Source: JAFEDN01 sp963795715
GTDB taxonomy: Bacteria > Pseudomonadota > Gammaproteobacteria > Coxiellales > Coxiellaceae
Length of the DNA: 64,000 bases
NCBI GenBank assembly: GCA_963795715.1
Contig: CAWCIY010000002.1
Location: 806,001-870,000 of the forward strand
Direction: 5' to 3'
Positions within the stretch are counted from its first letter, which is position 1. Each line of letters opens with the position of its first letter. The notes beneath the pieces were generated by a model that was not told the origin of the DNA, ran no database searches, and saw only the letters and a program-made list of their open reading frames with translations. This document shows, piece after piece, positions 46,534 through 55,918 of this stretch. The position numbers and the translations under genes were made by a program.

Positions 46534-48417
46534 TTACGTGAACGCAATTTTCCACATAAAAGGCGCTTTCTTCCGCCACCAGGCGTCCGTTTTTCCCGGA
46601 ACGCAGGCGGTGGCAATAGAATTATCTTCCAAATAAAAATTTCGGCAATCACCTTGATGCAGCAACATAGCTAATTGAATTGGAACATCTGCAGATGTGA
46701 TTTCTGGCATAATAATATAAAGATGATCTTTTGATAGAATAAAATCTTTCGAATAATGACTCAAGGCTGGAGGTGGATGAGCTATTTCCGCAGTATTACA
46801 AAGTAATTTTTTTCTGGCTGCTAATAACAGAAAATTCTCAAATCTATATGTTTTATGTTCATCATATCTTTGAAATTGAGGAAATATATCGATTGCCTGA
46901 AGGTCATCGGCGAGAGCATACCACTTTTCTATTGGATGTTGAGCGGGCTTGAGAATATCTAGTTTTTGCGTTCTTAAAAGAATTCCAGTATCCAACACTT
47001 GAATGAACAAACAAATTATTAGACAGGATGTCGCAAGAACATGTTTTTTCCAGCGCAATATTCCAGTCAAACCCACAAAAAGCAATGCATATCCCACCGG
47101 CCAAAAAAAACGTCCGCTGGAACGAAACACTGCTGCAAAATTTATTAATTTTTGGGAAAGTTTAAGGGTAAATATTTTTTGATTGCCAAAATATACTACA
47201 TTTGATAATGAAAACCAAAAAAACAACAACAAGATAGCAAATAGTCCTGGGTAACGAAGGGGTATCTGTAGCAGCCATTTACTCTGGGTAAATAATACTA
47301 TCAATAAAATAATTATTAAACCCAAACCCAAATAGTTGAAGCTTTCGAAATGATCGTTTTTTATATAAAAACAAGGAATACTGAATTTACCGCCGCAAAT
47401 AGGAGAAAGTAAATTCATTGAAAAAAGGTTAAACCCATTCGCTCCGTGAATGTCGAGATATCCTAATAAATAAAAAGAGAATCCCAAAATCAAAACAGAG
47501 CCTAAAAAAGCAAATAGACAAACCAGCCATTTTTTTTGCCGTAGTCCCCAATCTATCAAAAAAGCAAGATAAATAGGATAAGTCATAGCAAAAAGATAGG
47601 GATGAACCAGTAACGCCACTATACTGAATAAGACAAATATTGAAGCGTTCAGTAGGAACGTGTACGAAATAACTCCGGTAAATAGCGCCCAGATTGGGTT
47701 TAGATTTGCCGGTTTTGTTTCCAAGAAAAGCGCGCGCATAGTCATTCTATGTAAGCGTTTTTCTTGGAAACAAAACCGGCAAAGATAAGCCCAAGATGGG
47801 ATGCTATTTGCCGGAGTTATTTCGTACACGTTCCTTAGCAACGATTTGTTTTCTTTTATCCCTAAAAAATAAATACTGAATGCTAATAAAATAAATCCTT
47901 GAGTCAGCAAAGCTGTATGACCATATCGCCAAGTAAAAACCGGCATTAGCAGCGCAAAACCTGCGGCAGCGGCTGCAGCTAAAAGACTTCGATAACCCAA
48001 AACCCGTATCAATAGCACAGCCGATACACTTTGTAATAAATAAGCAAATAAGTGCCACCAGCCAAAGTAGTGAAACCCCTCAGGCAGCCACCGGCGAAAA
48101 AATTTAAAAAAAATCGCTGCCAGCGGGATGCTGTCTGTTAATGCGATACTAACTCCTTCCGGGTAATTCAGCCTATGAGTATAGGTTAAAGGCAGATTCC
48201 AAGTATCCTGCTCGTAAAAAAACCATCCAGTCACATGCTGCCCCGGATCGCCTTTTTCAAAAAATGCTACATTGCCTTGAAGAAAATTCCAGGAAAAAAG
48301 ATAACAACTGCATAATAGACTTAAAATAATTGCCACTCCATAGCCGATCCATGGTGGGCGATCTTGTCTAATCCAATTTATCAAATACCCCTCATAAAGG
48401 TTTGTAAATCCTGCCAA
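46534..48417 (-). CDS. DUF6311-like membrane protein carrying an in-frame palindromic insertion
   Basis: A 627-residue protein with about 12 spans and a soluble C-terminal domain. GDPGQHVTGWFFYEQDTWNLPL, YPEGVSIALTDSIPL and WRYGHTALLTQGFILLA fit the DUF6311 family of putative membrane glycosyltransferases. Residues about 195-254 are encoded by a 181-bp palindrome. Removing 61 codons joins KENKSLL to NASIFVLFSIVALLVHPYL, as expected for the native family. A TTG at 48384, preceded by GAGGGG and overlapping the holD stop, may be the true start. Confidence 0.72.
   Translation of the reverse strand: MAGFTNLYEGYLINWIRQDRPPWIGYGVAIILSLLCSCYLFSWNFLQGNVAFFEKGDPGQHVTGWFFYEQDTWNLPLTYTHRLNYPEGVSIALTDSIPLAAIFFKFFRRWLPEGFHYFGWWHLFAYLLQSVSAVLLIRVLGYRSLLAAAAAAGFALLMPVFTWRYGHTALLTQGFILLAFSIYFLGIKENKSLLRNVYEITPANSIPSWAYLCRFCFQEKRLHRMTMRALFLETKPANLNPIWALFTGVISYTFLLNASIFVLFSIVALLVHPYLFAMTYPIYLAFLIDWGLRQKKWLVCLFAFLGSVLILGFSFYLLGYLDIHGANGFNLFSMNLLSPICGGKFSIPCFYIKNDHFESFNYLGLGLIIILLIVLFTQSKWLLQIPLRYPGLFAILLLFFWFSLSNVVYFGNQKIFTLKLSQKLINFAAVFRSSGRFFWPVGYALLFVGLTGILRWKKHVLATSCLIICLFIQVLDTGILLRTQKLDILKPAQHPIEKWYALADDLQAIDIFPQFQRYDEHKTYRFENFLLLAARKKLLCNTAEIAHPPPALSHYSKDFILSKDHLYIIMPEITSADVPIQLAMLLHQGDCRNFYLEDNSIATACVPGKTDAWWRKKAPFMWKIAFT
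47655..47835. mobile_element. TA-flanked palindromic element inserted in frame in a coding gene
   Basis: Arms of about 77 nt, beginning AGGAACGTGTACGAAATAAC and ending with the complement, pair with about eight mismatches around a short loop. TA occurs at 47653-47654 and 47836-47837. The 181-bp element plus a 2-bp duplication gives 183 bp, exactly 61 codons, so the host frame is kept. The mismatch pair CCCAGATTGGG/CCCATCTTGGG lies at the same place as in the element at 34919-35097, so the two belong to one family. There is no transposase. Confidence 0.8.
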
Positions 48418-48728
48418 ACTTTAGCTTTTAAAATTGGATTTTCCAACATATCTACCAAAGAGCAGGTTTGAAAACGCGCTGAATGATGAAGTCCTAAGGA
48501 TACCGTACGATCAGATAATTGCTCTGACCAGGCTGCAGCTTGGGGGTTAAATCCCAACGCTTTTAAAATGGCGGTCAGCAACTGTTCTTCTGCAGAAGAA
48601 TCTTTATTTTTAAAAGGAGCTATTAAGGCGCCTCGAAATCTAGATTGGGAATCCCATAAACAATAACAATAGGTGCTTCGTAACTGCCAAACAGGAATTC
48701 CCATACTTTGTAAGTACTTAATTTTCAT
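48381..48728 (-). CDS. holD: DNA polymerase III psi subunit, probable
   Basis: 115 residues. The N-terminus YLQSMGIPVWQLRST matches the LxxMGIxxWxLR motif of HolD, the segment that binds the chi subunit. The rest is poorly conserved in the family (LLTAILKALGFNPQAA fits a DnaX-side helix). Psi joins chi to the clamp loader. holC is present in this window, which makes the pair plausible. Its stop overlaps the possible start of the downstream membrane protein gene. Confidence 0.65.
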   Translation of the reverse strand: MKIKYLQSMGIPVWQLRSTYCYCLWDSQSRFRGALIAPFKNKDSSAEEQLLTAILKALGFNPQAAAWSEQLSDRTVSLGLHHSARFQTCSLVDMLENPILKAKVWQDLQTFMRGI

Positions 48729-48822
48729 ACTAAACTTAGTAGATCATATTCATTAAAAAAAAGCGAGTCGTCAAGCCACGGTAGACGTGCTCTGGATAAG
48801 CTGCTGAGCATTATGGTCAAAT

Positions 48823-49926
48823 ATGGAACAGAATCATTGTATATTGGTCGCAGGTAGTGGACAAATTGGTCAGGCTGTGAGTCAAATCCTTTCACAACCT
48901 CATATTGGCTTTTTGGTTATTGTGGCTGATATCTTGACCGAACCACCTCATCAATTGCTCATGCATGAAACATTGCGCTATATATGTATCGATTTTAAGA
49001 ATAGAAAAGATATTGCCCAATTAGTCGAAAAATATGACATCACTGCGATTATTTCTTGTTTGCCTTATTTTTTAAATATTTCACTTGCAAAAACGGCCAG
49101 GGCTTTGAACCTGCATTATTTTGATTTAACAGAAGATGTGCACACCACCGAAACCATTTCAAAAATAGCCAAAGGTTCTGAGCAAGCTTTTGTTCCCCAG
49201 TGCGGTATTGCTCCCGGCTTTATTAATATCGTCGCCGATGATTTGATGCAAGCATTTTCCGAACTGGATACGGTAAAGCTGCGATGCGGCGCCCTGCCCC
49301 AACAAAGCATGAATTCTTTACATTACGCACTGACCTGGTCTATTGACGGATTAATTAACGAGTATGGTAACCTTTGCGCAGCTATCGTTAACCGGAAATT
49401 ACATTGGGAGCCGCCGCTCACTGCTTTGGAAACGGTGCAACTGGATGGCATATTTTATGAGGCGTTTAACACCTCCGGAGGACTGGGTAGCCTTCCGTCA
49501 CGATATGCCGGTAAAGTGAACTTTCTCAACTATAAGACGCTTCGCTATCCTGGACATTGGTCAAAAATGTATTTTTTAATGAATGAGCTGCAGTTAAATA
49601 ACGATCGAGATACCTTGAAACGGATTCTACTCAAAGTGTTGCCTTATACTGAACAAGATGTAGTGGTGATGAACGTTTCGGTACAGGGAGTAAAAAACGG
49701 CCGGTTAACTCAAGCCGGTTATTTTAAAAAATTTTATCCTTTTACCATCAATGGAGTGTTGTTCACTGCCATCCAAATGACCACCGCCAGCGCGGTTTGT
49801 GTAGCGTTAGATATTGTTTTGCAAAATCCAGAAAAATATCAAGGATTCGTGCATCAAACCGATTTCAACTTAATCGAGTTTCTAAATAATCGTTTTGGAG
49901 TTTACCTAAGGTTAGATAGATTATGA
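48823..49926 (+). CDS. Saccharopine dehydrogenase-family protein
   Basis: 367 residues with an N-terminal Rossmann motif ILVAGSGQIGQAV, ISCLPYFLNISLAKTA, and a LHYFDLTEDV segment, followed by QCGIAPGFINIVADDL; these are typical of the saccharopine dehydrogenase-like/lysine dehydrogenase family. It overlaps by 4 bp an aldehyde dehydrogenase of the aminoadipate-semialdehyde type. This suggests oxidation of lysine or saccharopine to the semialdehyde. Specific substrate is inferred from the neighbour. Confidence 0.82.
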   Translation: MEQNHCILVAGSGQIGQAVSQILSQPHIGFLVIVADILTEPPHQLLMHETLRYICIDFKNRKDIAQLVEKYDITAIISCLPYFLNISLAKTARALNLHYFDLTEDVHTTETISKIAKGSEQAFVPQCGIAPGFINIVADDLMQAFSELDTVKLRCGALPQQSMNSLHYALTWSIDGLINEYGNLCAAIVNRKLHWEPPLTALETVQLDGIFYEAFNTSGGLGSLPSRYAGKVNFLNYKTLRYPGHWSKMYFLMNELQLNNDRDTLKRILLKVLPYTEQDVVVMNVSVQGVKNGRLTQAGYFKKFYPFTINGVLFTAIQMTTASAVCVALDIVLQNPEKYQGFVHQTDFNLIEFLNNRFGVYLRLDRL

Positions 49927-51437
49927 AACAATTACTCAAGGAACTAGGAATCGAGTCTGCGAATGCAGGCGCAAGTGATGGCGTCCATTGGTGGGGATCT
50001 TCGCCGCAAATGGATTCTGTAAATCCTGCCAACGGCCAGATAATTGCCAGTATTCATGGTTGCACAACCGAAGATTACCACAAAGTCATTGTTCATAGCC
50101 AAGCACAATCTAAAAACTGGCAAAATGTGCCCGCCCCAAAACGAGGAGAATTGGTACGACAAATCGGCGAGGAACTTCGCGCCAAAAAAACGCTGTTGGG
50201 ACAACTGGTTTCGTTAGAATCAGGGAAATCCGCTGCTGAAGGTTTGGGCGAAGTACAAGAAATGATTGATATGGCTGATTTTGCAGTCGGTCAATCTCGT
50301 ATGTTATATGGCAAAACCATGCCTTCGGAGCGATCACACCATCGTTTATACGAACAATGGCATCCGTTGGGTATCGCCGGGGTTATCACAGCTTTTAATT
50401 TCCCGGTTGCAGTATGGTCATGGAACGCATTCCTGGCTGCGGTGTGCGGAAACACTGTCATCTGGAAACCTTCTCCTAAAACCGCTTTATGTGCTATCGC
50501 AGTCCAAAAAATTTGTAACCAAGTGATGATTGCCAATCAATTTTCTGGAATTTTCTCTTTAATGGTGACCAACGAAGTGGCTCTAGTACAGCAATTTGTG
50601 GCAGATGAGCGTATCCCATTGATTTCGTTTACAGGTTCCACTCCAGTGGGACGTAATGTGGGTGTTCAAGTCGCGCAGCGCTTGGGCCGAAGTTTATTAG
50701 AGTTAGGTGGCAACAACTGTATTATTATTGATGAAAATGCCGATTTAAATTTAGCGCTACGAGCTGTGGTATTCAGCGCTATCGGCACGAATGGTCAACG
50801 TTGCACTACTGTGCGTCGATTACTGATCCATGATTCGATCTTTGCGTCTTTTTTAAACCTGTTAGTAAAGACCTATCGCAATATTGTCATTGGCGACCCG
50901 CTCGATACTCAAACCCAAATGGGGCCGTTAATTGATGCGGACGCTGTGGCCCGCTACCAAGCGGCTTTGTCTAAAATAACAGCAGCTGGAGGCAAAATTC
51001 TTTTTGGCGGCAAAGTCTTGCCGGGACCTGGATTTTTTGTGGAGCCTACCCTCGTTCAAGCTGAAAATCACTGGGAAATTGTGCAACAAGAAACCTTTGC
51101 CCCAATTCTCTACTTAATACCTTTTCACAGCTTTGAAGAAGCCGTGCTGATACAAAACCAAGCCCCCCAAGGCTTGGCTTCTGCTGTTTTTACTAACGAT
51201 CTGAGGCATTCTGAATATTTTCTATCACAACAAGGCAGTGACTGCGGACTAGCCAATGTTAATATCGGCACTTCCGGCGCAGAAATAGGCGGCGCTTTTG
51301 GCGGCGAAAAAGCAACTGGTGGTGGGCGCGAAGCAGGCTCCGACGCTTGGAAAAACTATATGCGCCGTCAAACTGTCACCGTCCATTGGGGTAAGGATTT
51401 GCCCCTGGCGCAAGGAATTAAGTTTCCGAACTTGTAA
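49923..51437 (+). CDS. amaB: Aminoadipate-semialdehyde dehydrogenase (ALDH7 family)
   Basis: 504 residues. Aldehyde dehydrogenase landmarks: GVITAFNFPVAVWSWNAFLA, SFTGSTPVGRNVG, catalytic Glu in LLELGGNNCIIIDENAD, catalytic Cys in TNGQRCTTVRRLL, and GGEKATGGGREAGSDAWKNYMRRQT. The last is diagnostic of ALDH7/antiquitin and bacterial AmaB. It oxidises alpha-aminoadipate semialdehyde (piperideine-6-carboxylate) to aminoadipate. It forms a two-gene operon with the dehydrogenase upstream. Confidence 0.9.
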   Translation: MKQLLKELGIESANAGASDGVHWWGSSPQMDSVNPANGQIIASIHGCTTEDYHKVIVHSQAQSKNWQNVPAPKRGELVRQIGEELRAKKTLLGQLVSLESGKSAAEGLGEVQEMIDMADFAVGQSRMLYGKTMPSERSHHRLYEQWHPLGIAGVITAFNFPVAVWSWNAFLAAVCGNTVIWKPSPKTALCAIAVQKICNQVMIANQFSGIFSLMVTNEVALVQQFVADERIPLISFTGSTPVGRNVGVQVAQRLGRSLLELGGNNCIIIDENADLNLALRAVVFSAIGTNGQRCTTVRRLLIHDSIFASFLNLLVKTYRNIVIGDPLDTQTQMGPLIDADAVARYQAALSKITAAGGKILFGGKVLPGPGFFVEPTLVQAENHWEIVQQETFAPILYLIPFHSFEEAVLIQNQAPQGLASAVFTNDLRHSEYFLSQQGSDCGLANVNIGTSGAEIGGAFGGEKATGGGREAGSDAWKNYMRRQTVTVHWGKDLPLAQGIKFPNL

Positions 51438-51579
51438 CCAGCTGGGAAGTATTATTTGTTTTTGTACGGAATGTCAGAAATAACATTCCCTCTGACCGGA
51501 TGTTTCACAAAAACGAATTGGGCAAAATCGCCTAACGGTTTCCAAAAAAGATTCATAACACATTAAAGATTTTAAGAAT

Positions 51580-51603
51580 TCCTCCCTTTGAAAAAAGGGA
51601 GGC
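51580..51603 (+). terminator. Hairpin after amaB
   Basis: CCTCCCTTT and AAAGGGAGG form a 9-bp perfect stem with a GAAA loop, about 140 bp after the amaB stop. There is no T-run, so it may instead be a remnant of the CCCTTTGAAAAAGGG repeat family at 41129. Confidence 0.4.
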
Positions 51604-51703
51604 TATAACCATCTCTCCCACAAATGGGTTAACCTATGCGCAGATCTTTATTGGAGATTGCCCTTACAATTGTTTAAACTCGGGACTCGTATTTGGCTAA
51701 AGC

Positions 51704-51744
51704 TTTGAGAAAGAATAAAATTGTACAACTTGTACTTTCTCAAA
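51704..51744. promoter_or_regulatory. Inverted repeat upstream of the LRR gene
   Basis: TTTGAGAAAG (51704-51713) and CTTTCTCAAA (51735-51744) are exact complements with a TTGTACAA palindrome between them. It ends 62 bp before the ATG. A regulator site or leader hairpin are both possible. Confidence 0.35.
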
Positions 51745-51806
51745 ACCTAACTTAAAAATGGCTAAAGTCGAGATTAAAAAGTAGTAAAAGAAGAAAGGTA
51801 ATAATA

Positions 51807-54800
51807 ATGAACAGAGAAAATGACACGGAATTAAAATTAGATTCAAATGAAACAAATCTTGATCAATCCAAGCTTAAACTCAAATTTGATCAATGGGACT
51901 CTATACGGGACCGTTTTTCTTTCAAAATGTTGCGTCTATCTCGCCTGAATTTTGAAGACCTTCCGTATCTTAGCACTTATTTGAAAACAAGAAGCGCTAT
52001 CACTGCTTTAGACATAGCCGAAACGCATGTTTCCCAGGAAATGGTTAAATACATTTTTGCGCAGGGCGCTCAATTTACTAGCCTCACTTTTTATAAGAAC
52101 ACATTAGAGCCTGGAATAACGCCTGTTCTTTTATCTCATCAATCTCATTTAGATCAATTCAGATTATTATATTGCAAGATTTCTGATCTGACAGTATTCA
52201 ATTCCAGCGTACCCTCACTTGGTTTTTCTGACAACATTGACGAGAAAGGGTTGGAATCGCTTTTGGCAAATCGATCTGTAAGGCAACTTCATCTAGATGA
52301 GCACTCCTTAAACAAGGATATAATAAGCAAATTGCTATTACATCCCACTATTACGAGTTTGAAATTAACAAAATACCCCAACTTTACTCTTGATGACGTT
52401 TGGCTCCTTTCAAAAAATCGAAACCTAAAATCGCTTGATCTAACAGGCAATCCATTAGGTAATCAAGTCTTGAGTTATCTTTTACGCCATTCCCGTTTAA
52501 TTGAGATTATTTTATGTGGGTGCGGAATTGACTTTACAATACCCAATGATGCGCTACCTATTAATCAGACTTTAAAGGTTCTCGATTTAAGTCATAATCA
52601 ATCATTAAATGATGCATGGATGGGGCCATTATCCATAGGTTGTCCCAATCTTACTGACATTAATTTAACAAGAACGAACATCACTAATATTACTGAATTC
52701 TCTAAATTTCCTCACTTAAGGAGTTTAAAATTAAACAATTGTAAAAGTTTAAAGTTTCCAGGGTCAGTAGATTCATTACCAGAGCGTCTCAAAATAACTG
52801 AATTAAATTTGTCACGGACGCCCCTAGGTATTCAAGACATACTTTGGTTATCAAAAATTTCTCTTTTGAAAAAACTGGATGTATCTGGCAGTGTCTTAGG
52901 AGACGCCGGGGCTAAAGCGTTGCAAAATCTGCTGAATTTAACTGATTTAAATTTGAAAGCATGCAATATCAGTGATAACGCAATTTACAATTTACTTAAA
53001 CATTTATTACAGTTAAAAAAATTGAATGTATTCAATAATCCAATTCGTAATATCGGAATAATTGCCTTAGCTTCACATCCATTACGTCAACTTGCTGTAG
53101 AGTTCCGCGAAATTGAGAACGATTTTTACAAGTGCTTGTTTTTTGGTAACCAAACTATAGATCAATTGACAACAGGCACTGTTTTTTCTGGAATTGCTGA
53201 TCGTCTATTCAAAAGAAATCCAAAATTACGAAAGGAATATAATGAGGCAATCAAAAAAAATCTGCGGTGTTGCCTACCAATAAAGAAATTGGCTAATCTG
53301 GTTCACGCTTATATTCCAGAGCCACCTTATAATTTTCGATTAGTTTATGATAATGTGGAACCGGCCACTCACTATGTATTGGATCAATTTTGTCTCCAAA
53401 TAGAAAAAAATTTACCTGAGAACCAAGATATCTTTAGCTTTATTGAGACAAAACCATCAAGTGAAACAGCTGAAGCAGTTGAATTAATTTGCAAAATAAC
53501 CGGCATTTCCAATTTTAAATCAAGTCTTAATGGTAAAGCGACGCTCACGATACACACACAACTGATTGAGCCAATTCAAACAATATTAATTGATTTGCAG
53601 AATTCATTTAAATTTTTAGAAAATTTAAATGTACAATGTTTCTCACACCCCGATAATAAAAATTTAACCCAAGTTATCATCCCTGATGTTAAAAATCATT
53701 TATTTTTCTTGAGAAAAATCGCGTCTCATTTAGCCAATACCCGAAACGAAAGATTTCAAAAAAAGCTTGCAATAATTCATTCTTGTATTAAGACATACGA
53801 AAAAGAAACCATAGAAAGCTTCCTTTTAAAATACAAACAGGATTTTAATTTAATTCTCGATATATTATTTTTTAAAGATAAAAAAAATGATGAATCTATG
53901 CAGGCTCAGGAGGTGCTGGTTCGTTTTTTACATTGCTCTGGCAATATAGCACAGATTGTTTCAGGAGAGAGTATGATAAGGATAATGACACAAACACTAG
54001 ATACCGAAACTGAATCTTTACTCATGGATCTTAATTCAAAGATATTTTCAGAATTGCTTTTAATGAAGAAAATTTATTGCTCAATGAATGAATATCTAAC
54101 TGTACCTAATTATGAAACATATTTATACGAAATTCTAAGATATTGTGCGCTAACCAGTTCTTTGACTTCATATAATGAAGAAGATGAAGCTAGAGCAAAT
54201 AATCTTATGTTGGAATACATAGAGTATATTCCGAACACATCCATTAAAAAACGGGAGGCGTTAATTGAAATACATACCTATCGCTATCGAATATGCAATA
54301 AAACACAGGATAGGAAACAACAATTTTTTCATTATCTTGAAATAATGCAAGAGAAAAATTATTTTTTAACGCATAAAAATTCAGAAAATATAAATATACT
54401 ATTGGCCCAAATAATACCCTGTTCCTTAAGGATGTGGGACGATTTACTGAACAACTCTAACCTATCCTCGAATAAAGAAAAGATATTCATCAAAATTGAA
54501 GAATTGATTAAATTCATACAAGATTTTCTGGCTGAGAAATCTAATCGACATGAAACAAATCTTTTACTCGAAATTGCGCTCTTCTTACCAAAATGTCATT
54601 ATGATTTTCAGAAAAAAGACAGTTACAACTTTCTTTTTTCATTCATTCTACCTCAATTGCAAAATTTATTAGATCAAAGACCTAAATTAGAAATTAAACA
54701 AAATCCTATTACAAATAAAAAATATAAAAAGAGCAATAAAAAACGCACTCTGCCTTTATCCTATGGGTCCACTTCAAAACCATTAGATACCAGCCCATTA

Positions 54801-55367
54801 CCAATTCCTGAAAAGCCATTTATTCCACTTTTACCTCCGGAGCTTCCTCGTGCTCCGACATTGCATCCCCCACAAGATGTGCAGGATATGGATAAATGGG
54901 CAAAGACTAAAAAGTACAGATCGGCAAAGAAAAAAGAGGAGGATAAAGGACAGCAAATAGCTGAATTGCAATCTAGCTCAAAAGAAAAAGTGTATAACGT
55001 TAAATCTATTTCTAAAATTTTTCCTACAATCTACTGTGTTTTACGATTACCCCTTTCCACCTCTTTGGCAATTATTGAAACTGCGATATACATTTTAAAC
55101 AAAGGCAAGTTGGGTCCGAAAAATGATCAGATTAAGTTTGTCACTCCTAATGAAAGAAAAAAAATGAATCTTCCCCCTACAACTAGGTATAAGTTAAAAG
55201 GTGTAATCCGCACGGATGAAGTAAAAGGACAATTACTGAGGGTTTATGGAACACAGGGCAGTCCTTCTGATGTAGTTGTTTTTTCTATATTCGTTCATAA
55301 ACCTCATAAAAGAGATCGTATTCATATAAAGAAAAATAAGCACCACCATATTAGTCCTGGTTGCTAA
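51807..55367 (+). CDS. Large leucine-rich-repeat protein, possible secreted effector
   Basis: 1186 residues. After a polar N-terminus, residues about 60-430 form irregular leucine-rich repeats of the RI type (LKSLDLTGNPLGNQVLSYLL, LKVLDLSHNQSLND, LKKLDVSGSVLGDAGAKALQ). A long helical middle (about 450-970) follows, then a proline-rich linker (PLPIPEKPFIPLLPPELPRAP), a lysine-rich segment and a small C-terminal domain ending in basic residues and HHH. There is no signal peptide. Legionellales use such proteins as Dot/Icm effectors; that role is inferred. No catalytic domain recognised. Confidence 0.75.
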   Translation: MNRENDTELKLDSNETNLDQSKLKLKFDQWDSIRDRFSFKMLRLSRLNFEDLPYLSTYLKTRSAITALDIAETHVSQEMVKYIFAQGAQFTSLTFYKNTLEPGITPVLLSHQSHLDQFRLLYCKISDLTVFNSSVPSLGFSDNIDEKGLESLLANRSVRQLHLDEHSLNKDIISKLLLHPTITSLKLTKYPNFTLDDVWLLSKNRNLKSLDLTGNPLGNQVLSYLLRHSRLIEIILCGCGIDFTIPNDALPINQTLKVLDLSHNQSLNDAWMGPLSIGCPNLTDINLTRTNITNITEFSKFPHLRSLKLNNCKSLKFPGSVDSLPERLKITELNLSRTPLGIQDILWLSKISLLKKLDVSGSVLGDAGAKALQNLLNLTDLNLKACNISDNAIYNLLKHLLQLKKLNVFNNPIRNIGIIALASHPLRQLAVEFREIENDFYKCLFFGNQTIDQLTTGTVFSGIADRLFKRNPKLRKEYNEAIKKNLRCCLPIKKLANLVHAYIPEPPYNFRLVYDNVEPATHYVLDQFCLQIEKNLPENQDIFSFIETKPSSETAEAVELICKITGISNFKSSLNGKATLTIHTQLIEPIQTILIDLQNSFKFLENLNVQCFSHPDNKNLTQVIIPDVKNHLFFLRKIASHLANTRNERFQKKLAIIHSCIKTYEKETIESFLLKYKQDFNLILDILFFKDKKNDESMQAQEVLVRFLHCSGNIAQIVSGESMIRIMTQTLDTETESLLMDLNSKIFSELLLMKKIYCSMNEYLTVPNYETYLYEILRYCALTSSLTSYNEEDEARANNLMLEYIEYIPNTSIKKREALIEIHTYRYRICNKTQDRKQQFFHYLEIMQEKNYFLTHKNSENINILLAQIIPCSLRMWDDLLNNSNLSSNKEKIFIKIEELIKFIQDFLAEKSNRHETNLLLEIALFLPKCHYDFQKKDSYNFLFSFILPQLQNLLDQRPKLEIKQNPITNKKYKKSNKKRTLPLSYGSTSKPLDTSPLPIPEKPFIPLLPPELPRAPTLHPPQDVQDMDKWAKTKKYRSAKKKEEDKGQQIAELQSSSKEKVYNVKSISKIFPTIYCVLRLPLSTSLAIIETAIYILNKGKLGPKNDQIKFVTPNERKKMNLPPTTRYKLKGVIRTDEVKGQLLRVYGTQGSPSDVVVFSIFVHKPHKRDRIHIKKNKHHHISPGC

Positions 55368-55918
55368 CAGGGGCATGTTGAGCGAGGACAGGTCCATAGG
55401 CGTCAAGTTAAATTTTATTATTCCAAACTCCGGGGTCAAGTCCTTAACCCCTGGGTTTGGCCCGGTCTCCGCCCCGGTACATCCACAGATAGGATTTGGT
55501 CGTATTCGCTCGACCTACTTCTTCCAACACCTGGAGTGTCGTTTCATCCGCCTGAATATATTTGCTTTGGAGGATCAGTCGCCTTAAGGCATGCACTAAT
55601 GGCTCGCACAGTTCGGCTGTTTTCAATATCCAGGCGGATAGGCTACTTTAAGAACTAATTATTTAAAGATAATATTAGCGGACGGTATCTCGAGATTGAG
55701 ATATAAGTTAACTGCGAAGCATCAACATAAATAATTGACGGCCGGTAATGAAATTGAGTCTACAGCATCTTATAATGTGTATTAATGATGCGAAATCATG
55801 AAGAATGAGTATTGCTTTAATATCCAGTAAAAATTTATCCTGGTCTGGAAAGGCTTCGCCACTGACCATCTAACTGATGTCTTGCTTGGTCGCATTGCTT
55901 TGTAATATTATATACCTC
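55368..55918. other. Decayed region between the LRR and wecA-like genes
   Basis: 551 bp with no intact gene. It contains an IS66 transposase remnant (55444-55647, minus). A 53-codon minus-strand frame at 55708-55869 begins MVSGEAFPDQDKFLLDIK, has no ribosome-binding site, and is probably debris. The rest shows nothing recognisable. Confidence 0.5.
55444..55647 (-). pseudogene. tnpC: IS66-family transposase fragment
   Basis: The translated remnant reads LSAWILKTAELCEPLVHALR, then SKYIQADETTLQVLEEVGRAN and TKSYLWMYRGGDRAKP. IYADET..QVL....R......YLW.YR matches the catalytic core region of IS66 TnpC transposases (first Asp of the DDE triad in QADET). Only about 68 residues of roughly 500 remain and it ends in a stop. 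Neither inverted repeats nor tnpA/tnpB are visible. Confidence 0.75.

Larger units (their letters stand above)
51438..51806. other. Intergenic region upstream of the LRR gene
   Basis: 369 bp without a gene. It contains a terminator-like hairpin at 51580 and a 10-bp inverted repeat at 51704-51744, both listed separately. The last 60 bp lead to AAAGG 9 nt before the LRR ATG. No convincing -35/-10 pair was found. Confidence 0.4.
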
